From NCBI RefSeq assembly GCF_003952505.1, contig NZ_CP034450.1, forward strand, positions 5,208,001-5,272,000: DNA of 64,000 bases, in the 5' to 3' direction. Below are positions 57,779 to 64,000 of the stretch, one piece after another. How positions within the stretch are numbered: the stretch's first letter is position 1; each line of letters opens with the position of its first letter. This stretch comes from Mesorhizobium sp. M4B.F.Ca.ET.058.02.1.1 (GTDB taxonomy: Bacteria; Pseudomonadota; Alphaproteobacteria; Rhizobiales; Rhizobiaceae). The translations under genes were made by a program, and so were the position numbers. The notes below the pieces were generated by a model. That model was given only the letters and a program-made list of their open reading frames with translations, was not told where the DNA came from and did no database searches.

Positions 57779-59116
57779 ATGTCGTCCAATCCGTTTACCC
57801 CAACCAGAAGGCAGCTGCTTGCCGGAACCGCCGCTCTTGCCGCCGCCGGCCTCGCCGGCCTGCGCCCCGGCTTTGCCGCCGGCGTCGACTGGAAGCGCTT
57901 TGCCGGCACCACGCTCGACGTCAATCTGGTCAAGAGCCCGCGCAGCGACACGCTGATAAAATACCTCGCCGAGTTCGAGGAACTGACCGGCATGAAGGTC
58001 AATGCCGAAGCGACGCCCGAACAGCAGCAGCGCCAGAAGACGGTGATCGAGCTCAGCTCCGGCAAGCCGAGCTTCGATGTCGTGCATCTCAGCTACCACG
58101 TGCAGAAGCGGCAGTTCGAGAAGGGCGGCTGGCTGGCCGATATCTCCGGCTATCTCGCCGATCCGACGCTCACGGATTCGGCGCTGGTCGAGGGTGACTT
58201 CGCCGATGCCGGCATGGTCTTCGCCAAGGACGCGCAAGGCGCGCTGCGCTCGCTGCCGTTCTCGGTCGACTACTGGATCCTCTACTGGAACAAGGAGCTG
58301 TTCGAGGCCAAGGGCCTCAAATATCCCGAGACGTTCGAGCAGCTGGTCGCCGCCGCCGAGGCGCTGACCGATGCTTCAGCCAACACCTATGGTTTTGTCG
58401 CCCGCGGACTGAAGAACGCCAACACGCCGGTGTGGACGTCGCTGATGCTGGGCTACGACATGACGCCGCTCGACGCCGACGGCAAGCTGCGCACCCTCTC
58501 GCCCGAGGCGGTCGAGGCCGCTGGCCTCTACCAGCGGCTGATGACCAAATCGGCGCCTCCCGGCGTTACCGGCTTCAACTGGGCCGAGGCGCAGTCCGCC
58601 TTCCTCCAGGGCAAGATCGGCATGTGGTTCGACGGTGTCGGATTCGCCCCGCCGATGGAGAATCCGGAAAAGTCGAGAGTGGTCGGCAAGGTCGGCTATG
58701 GCGTCATGCCCAAAGGGCCCAAGGCGCATGCCTCGGGCACGTTCGGCGACGGCATCGGCGTCACGGCGGCCAGCGAGAAGAAGGAGGCCGCCTATCTGTT
58801 CTGCCAGTGGGCGGTGTCGCCCGTCATGGGCGCGCGGCTGCTGCAGGCGGGCGCCGGCGTGCCGTTCCGCAAGTCGGTGCTGGAGGATCCCAAAGTACGC
58901 GAAGGCGTCACCATGCCGGCAAGCTGGCTCGACGCCGTGGTCGGATCCGGCAATGTCAGCCGGCTGGCGCTGCCGGTCATCATCCCGGTGACCGAGTTCC
59001 GCGACATCTATGGCGTGGCGCTGAGCAACATGATCGCCGGCGCCGATCCGGCGGAGGAGCTGAAGAAGGCCACCGAGCAGTTCCAGCCGGTCCTCGACCG
59101 GAGCGAGCAAGGCTGA
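57779..59116 (+). CDS. Sugar-type ABC transporter substrate-binding protein (Tat signal)
   Basis: A 445-residue extracellular binding protein of the family-1 sugar receptor class (UgpB/MalE-like). A twin-arginine leader is visible (TRRQLLAGTAALAAAGLAG). The mature part has YLAEFEELTGMKVN, VDYWILYWNKELFEAKGLKYPETFEQ and AFLQGKIGMWFDG, common in this class. The ATG at 57779 follows CGGGAGGAAGAA and is preferred over an upstream in-frame ATG. It overlaps the first permease gene by one base. The ligand is unknown; the operon's aldolase hints at a sugar acid or an amino sugar derivative. Confidence 0.87.
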   Translation: MSSNPFTPTRRQLLAGTAALAAAGLAGLRPGFAAGVDWKRFAGTTLDVNLVKSPRSDTLIKYLAEFEELTGMKVNAEATPEQQQRQKTVIELSSGKPSFDVVHLSYHVQKRQFEKGGWLADISGYLADPTLTDSALVEGDFADAGMVFAKDAQGALRSLPFSVDYWILYWNKELFEAKGLKYPETFEQLVAAAEALTDASANTYGFVARGLKNANTPVWTSLMLGYDMTPLDADGKLRTLSPEAVEAAGLYQRLMTKSAPPGVTGFNWAEAQSAFLQGKIGMWFDGVGFAPPMENPEKSRVVGKVGYGVMPKGPKAHASGTFGDGIGVTAASEKKEAAYLFCQWAVSPVMGARLLQAGAGVPFRKSVLEDPKVREGVTMPASWLDAVVGSGNVSRLALPVIIPVTEFRDIYGVALSNMIAGADPAEELKKATEQFQPVLDRSEQG

Positions 59117-60054
59117 TGTCCGCCACCACCCCAGAACGGGCCGGGGTGACGATGGAAGCCATGGAAGGGAGCCAGACGGTGCGTCTGGCTCCCAACTACT
59201 GGCCCTTCGTCCTGCCGGCGCTCGTCGTCGTCGGCGCGGTGATCGTCTTTCCCTGGGCCTTCACGCTGTGGATGAGCGTCAACAGCTGGACGCTCGGCCA
59301 GTCGCGCAGCTTTGCCGGCATGGAAAACTATCTCCGCCTGGCGAGCGACCCGCGGTTCTGGGAATCGCTCTGGCATACGCTGACCTACACCTTCCTGTCG
59401 GTCGTCGCGCCGATGTTCCTCGGCACCGTCGCCGCACTGATCTTCGATGCAAAGGTCCCGCTGCGCGGCCTGCTGCGCGGCATCTTCGTGATGCCGATGA
59501 TGGCAACGCCGGTCGCCGTGGCGCTGGTGTGGACGATGATGTTCCACCCGCAGCTCGGCGTGCTCAACTATCTCCTGTCGCTGGTCGGCATTCCGGCGCA
59601 GGAATGGATATTCAACGCCAAGACGGTCATTCCCTCGCTGGTCGCGGTCGAGACCTGGCAGTGGACGCCGCTGGTGATGCTGATCGTGCTGGGCGGGCTG
59701 GCCTCGGTGCCGCGCGAGCCGTTCGAGAGCGCCGAGATCGACGGCGCCAATGCCTGGCAGCAGTTCCGCTACCTGACGCTGCCGATGATCGCGCCGTTCC
59801 TGATGATTGCCGTCATCATCCGCACCATCGATGCGCTTAAAAGCTTCGACATCATCTACGCCATGACCCAAGGCGGTCCGGGCACGGCGTCGGAAACCAT
59901 CAACATCTATCTCTACAACACCGCCTTCTCCTACTACGACATCGGCTACGGCTCGGCCATGGCCGTGGTGTTCTTCGTTGTGATCGTGGCGCTGTCCTTC
60001 ATCCTGTTGATGCTGCGCCAGCGCTCGCAATGGATCAACGCGGAGGGCAAATAA
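59116..60054 (+). CDS. Sugar ABC transporter permease (MalF/UgpA type)
   Basis: A 312-residue inner-membrane permease with about six membrane segments, starting with FVLPALVVVGAVIVFPWAFTLW. The ATPase-contact EAA loop is FESAEIDGANAWQQFRYLTLPMIAP. The start ATG overlaps the binding-protein stop (TGATG), and the next permease starts 2 bases after its stop codon. It pairs with the MalG-type subunit to form the channel. Confidence 0.88.
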   Translation: MSATTPERAGVTMEAMEGSQTVRLAPNYWPFVLPALVVVGAVIVFPWAFTLWMSVNSWTLGQSRSFAGMENYLRLASDPRFWESLWHTLTYTFLSVVAPMFLGTVAALIFDAKVPLRGLLRGIFVMPMMATPVAVALVWTMMFHPQLGVLNYLLSLVGIPAQEWIFNAKTVIPSLVAVETWQWTPLVMLIVLGGLASVPREPFESAEIDGANAWQQFRYLTLPMIAPFLMIAVIIRTIDALKSFDIIYAMTQGGPGTASETINIYLYNTAFSYYDIGYGSAMAVVFFVVIVALSFILLMLRQRSQWINAEGK

Positions 60055-60055
60055 G

Positions 60056-60877
60056 ATGACGTCACGCCTCATCAACCGGATCGGACTGTTCTTCGCGGCC
60101 CTGGTCCTCGTCTCGCCGGCGATCCTGTTCTTCCTCTGGATGATCTCGCTGTCGCTGAAATTCGAGATCGACAACGGCGCCTATCCGCCGATCCTGATTC
60201 CCGAGCACTTCGCCTGGTCAAACTATGTGAAGGTGTTCGAGGAGAACAACTTCCTGCTCTATCTGGGGAATTCGGTGCTGGTCACCGGCACGGCGACGCT
60301 GCTGGCGCTCCTGATCGGCGTGCCGGCCGGCTACGGCATCGCCCGGCTGAAGGCCGAACGGTCGGCGGTCGTCATAATGATCGCCCGCATGACGCCCGGC
60401 CTTTCCTATCTGATCCCGCTGTTCCTGCTGTTCCAGTGGATCGGCATCCTCGGCACGCTGTGGCCGCAGATCATCATCCATCTGGTGGTGACAGTGCCGA
60501 TCGTCGTCTGGGTGATGATCGGCTATTTCGAGACGACGCCGATGGAGCTGGAGGAGGCGGCCAGCATCGACGGCGCCAGCTCATGGCAGGTGTTCCGGCT
60601 GGTGGCGCTGCCGATCGCCAAGCCCGGCATCGTCGTCGCCTTCATCCTGTCGGTTATCTTCTCGTGGAACAATTTCGTCTTCGGCGTGGTGCTCGCCAGC
60701 CGCGAGACGCGGACCTTGCCAGTCGCCGTCTACAACATGCTGTCCTACGAGCAGGTGAGCTGGGGGCCGCTCGCCGCGGCAGCACTCGTGGTGACGCTAC
60801 CGGTGCTGGTGCTGACCCTGTTCGCGCAAAGGCAGATCGTCGCCGGGCTGACCGCCGGCGCGGTCAAGGGCGGCTGA
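60056..60877 (+). CDS. Sugar ABC transporter permease (MalG/UgpE type)
   Basis: A 273-residue permease with about six membrane segments. The EAA loop MELEEAASIDGASSWQVFRLVALPIAKPG is well conserved, followed by AFILSVIFSWNNFVFGVVLA, a hallmark of MalG-type subunits. Near-zero spacing to the MalF-type gene indicates tight co-translation. The ATPase gene follows after 36 bases. Confidence 0.88.
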   Translation: MTSRLINRIGLFFAALVLVSPAILFFLWMISLSLKFEIDNGAYPPILIPEHFAWSNYVKVFEENNFLLYLGNSVLVTGTATLLALLIGVPAGYGIARLKAERSAVVIMIARMTPGLSYLIPLFLLFQWIGILGTLWPQIIIHLVVTVPIVVWVMIGYFETTPMELEEAASIDGASSWQVFRLVALPIAKPGIVVAFILSVIFSWNNFVFGVVLASRETRTLPVAVYNMLSYEQVSWGPLAAAALVVTLPVLVLTLFAQRQIVAGLTAGAVKGG

Positions 60878-60913
60878 GGCCGGTCCGACATTACACGTTT
60901 GTGGAGACATGAA

Positions 60914-61972
<1,059 letters not shown>

Positions 61973-62127
61973 ACGGCTCGCGTCGACACCGCCGGGGTGG
62001 GTCGTCGTGCCAGCTTGCCGGCGCGCCCGGGTGGTGCTTAGGTGCGCCGTCAATGGGCGGGATGTGCCGTGGATCAGCGATGTGAATCGTCGGGGAAGAA
62101 CTCCGTTCGGACAATTGTAACCGTTCG

Positions 62128-63165
62128 ATGAGGCCGGCCGCCGATTTCCCAGCAGGGCACCGTCTTGTCCTGGCCGTGGCGCGGCTGCTGATCACGCTTC
62201 GTCACCCGATGCTTGTGGCGCGGTTTGCGAGGAAGATGGGCTACTGGCCCAATCCCGCCGCGCCCGAGCGTTATAATGAATGCATGCTCTGGCGAAGGCT
62301 GATCGACCACAATCCGCTGTTCGTCACGCTGTCGGACAAGCTCGCCGCGAAGGACTATGTCCACGCCGTCTGCCCGGAGCTGGAAGTGCCGAAGACGTTG
62401 TGGCGCGGCCGCGATCCCGACGACATCCCGTCGGCGTTGCTCGACGACGCGGTGGTGGTCAAAGCCAACCATGGCTGCGACATGAACATTTTCGTCTCGG
62501 GCGGCCAGCCGGATCGCGCCTCCATCGTACGTCAGCTAAGGCTGTGGCTGGGCAAGCGGCAGGGTCGTCGCAACAGCGAATGGGCCTACTGGCGGATCGT
62601 GCCGGAGGTGTTCGTCGAGGAGATGCTGCCGCTCGCCGGCGGCGAGATCGCCACCGAGATCAAGGTCCAGGTCTGCAGCGGCGTCGTCTGCCATGTCAGG
62701 GCCGAGGACAAGAAGGCGCTCAAGTCGCGACTGTTTGATCCTGACGGCAACCCTTTGGCGGGGCGCGACATCGACTATCCGCGCGAGGATCAGGCGCTGC
62801 CCGTCACCGCCCGCCTCGTCGAATTGACTAGGCAAGCTGCCCTGATTGCGCCGCGCATCGCCGGCGATCTCGATTATGTCCGCGTCGATTTCCTGGTCAC
62901 GCGCGAGCGGCTGTACGCCGGCGAGATCACTGTCTATTCGGCCGGCGGTTATGCAACCTGGAGCAATCCAGCCATCATGGCGGACATCGAGCGGCGCTGG
63001 CGGCTCGACCAATCGGACTATCTGCGCAAGCAGCATAGCGGGCTTGCCCGGCTCTACGCCGGTGCGCTGCGCTCAAAATGCCTCCGGGCCCACGGCAGTC
63101 CGAAGCCTGTTCCCGTTGCCGAAATCCACCCGCGCCTGGGCATGCCGGACCCGCGCGAGCCCTGA
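62128..63165 (+). CDS. TupA-like ATP-grasp protein
   Basis: A 345-residue protein of the ATPgrasp_TupA family. The N-terminal block MGYWPNPAAPERYNECMLWRRLIDHNPLFVTLSDKLAAKDYV is the family hallmark. ATP-grasp ligand parts follow (VVVKANHGCDMN; YVRVDFLVTRERLYAGEITVYSAGG). The family is named after TupA of teichuronopeptide synthesis in Bacillus, and many members are found in exopolysaccharide loci, where they probably ligate amino acids to sugars. No polysaccharide genes surround it here, so it is an orphan. No signal peptide is present. Confidence 0.82.
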   Translation: MRPAADFPAGHRLVLAVARLLITLRHPMLVARFARKMGYWPNPAAPERYNECMLWRRLIDHNPLFVTLSDKLAAKDYVHAVCPELEVPKTLWRGRDPDDIPSALLDDAVVVKANHGCDMNIFVSGGQPDRASIVRQLRLWLGKRQGRRNSEWAYWRIVPEVFVEEMLPLAGGEIATEIKVQVCSGVVCHVRAEDKKALKSRLFDPDGNPLAGRDIDYPREDQALPVTARLVELTRQAALIAPRIAGDLDYVRVDFLVTRERLYAGEITVYSAGGYATWSNPAIMADIERRWRLDQSDYLRKQHSGLARLYAGALRSKCLRAHGSPKPVPVAEIHPRLGMPDPREP

Positions 63166-63342
63166 GCGTCCGGCCTGGCGGCCTGTGCAGGTCATCTTGG
63201 ACCGCAATGCTGCACAGGCACCGACTTCTCACCGTGGCAAATCGAGATGCGGGTTTGTTTTCTCATTCGAAGACGGACGGGAGAAAGTCCGTTCGCTTTG
63301 GACATTTCGCTCAAGGGCTGCGCCCGGATCGTACTTGGCGGT

Positions 63343-64000
63343 TCAGGCCGCATACCTCTGAACCACGCCCGGCTGCCTTGACCACTGGGCATACCAGCTG
63401 TCGAACAGCTTGAGCTGTGCCTCGGCATAGCCGCGCTGGCTGTCGGTCAAGGCATCCGTCTCGTTGAAGTGCAGCCGGTATTCGGGATTACCCTTCAGCA
63501 CCATCATGTGCTTGAAATAGAGCACCAGGTCCGGACCCTCGTCGAAGGAGGAGAGAACAGCGAGCGCGGCGTCCAGTTCCTGCGCGCGCTGGCGGGCTTC
63601 GGCGTCGCCCTTGGCGGCGGCCTGGCTGAGCCCGACGAGGTGCAGGACCTCCTTTGGCAAGACATTGCCGATGCCGGTGATCGCGCCGGACGCGCCGCAA
63701 TTGACGAAGCCGTGGAAGACGGCGGTGTCGACGCCGATCATCAGCGCCACCTCATCGTCGCGGCTGGTGATGTTTTCGGCCGCATAGCGCAGATCCGACG
63801 GTCCGCCGAACTCCTTGAAGCCGACGAGGTTGGGATGTTCGGCGCGCAGCGCGAAGAACAGATCGGCGCGCGTGGCGAAGCCGTAATAGGGGCTGTTGTA
63901 TATGACCGCGGGCAATTCGGGCGCGGCCGCGAGGACTGCCTTGAAATGGTGGCGCTGCGCGGTGACCGAAGGTCCGCGCGACAAGACGCGCGGGATCACC
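63343..64000 (-). CDS. Dihydrodipicolinate synthase family protein, N-terminus beyond the window
   Basis: Partial gene: the C-terminal 218 or so residues of a DHDPS/NAL-family aldolase, read towards the left, with the start outside the window. The tyrosine is in AVIYNSPYYG and the Schiff-base lysine in LVGFKEFGGPSD. The block GASGAITGIGNVLP is the usual substrate-side loop. It is a different subgroup from the aldolase at 56153. Upstream genes cannot be seen, so its role is open. Confidence 0.82.
   Translation of the reverse strand, partial: VIPRVLSRGPSVTAQRHHFKAVLAAAPELPAVIYNSPYYGFATRADLFFALRAEHPNLVGFKEFGGPSDLRYAAENITSRDDEVALMIGVDTAVFHGFVNCGASGAITGIGNVLPKEVLHLVGLSQAAAKGDAEARQRAQELDAALAVLSSFDEGPDLVLYFKHMMVLKGNPEYRLHFNETDALTDSQRGYAEAQLKLFDSWYAQWSRQPGVVQRYAA

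Overview
The window is GC-rich chromosomal DNA from an alphaproteobacterium. The best guess is Hyphomicrobiales (Rhizobiales), close to Mesorhizobium. The reasons are a PhyR/NepR/EcfG general stress core, several HWE-type histidine kinases, many ABC transporters for sugars and amines, a BdhA/acetoacetate decarboxylase ketone-body unit, and rhizobial-style intergenic palindromes. No rRNA, tRNA, CRISPR array, transposase or prophage was seen.

Layout. (1) 0.2-3.6 kb: a xylose-type ABC transporter (xylF, xylH and a one-domain ATPase). (2) 3.7-15.7 kb: a general stress response island with phyR, nepR-ecfG, three HWE sensor kinases, a single-domain response regulator and small envelope proteins. 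Nine exact GGAAC-N16-CGTT promoters lie between 6.1 and 14.4 kb, so most of the neighbourhood looks like a regulon under its own sigma factor. (3) 15.8-20.6 kb: a sulfatase/phosphonate monoester hydrolase, a hydroquinone-type dioxygenase/esterase/GNAT operon and a dipeptidase. (4) 20.6-35.5 kb: five transcription units for uptake and breakdown of an unidentified amine, probably N-methylated. They encode two FAD oxidoreductases, a GcvT-like protein, a SAM methyltransferase, a BetI-like TetR regulator, a complete polyamine-type ABC transporter, a flavin amine oxidase, a class III aminotransferase and a Rieske oxygenase. Three copies of the palindrome TTGAA-N6-TTCAA sit in its promoter regions and tie the units together. 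(5) 36-41.9 kb: a secreted hypothetical protein, a hybrid histidine kinase, two divergent OmpR-type regulators (one with a degenerate receiver), two small hypothetical proteins and an L,D-transpeptidase. (6) 42-47 kb: an RND efflux pump whose membrane fusion gene carries a one-base frameshift, with a divergent TetR gene. (7) 47-64 kb: a phosphate permease; patatin/acetoacetate decarboxylase diverging from 3-hydroxybutyrate dehydrogenase; a chromate resistance pair with a multicopper oxidase; a DapA-like/GntR/sugar ABC operon; a TupA-like ATP-grasp protein; and a second DapA-like gene cut by the window edge.

The strongest system-level signals are the self-contained EcfG regulon in region 2 and the BetI-like amine regulon in region 4. 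Region 4 also holds a 39-residue ORF that looks like a collapsed second binding-protein gene and is translationally coupled to the amine oxidase. All functions are read from sequence only. Substrates in region 4 and in the 56-62 kb transporter are inferences.
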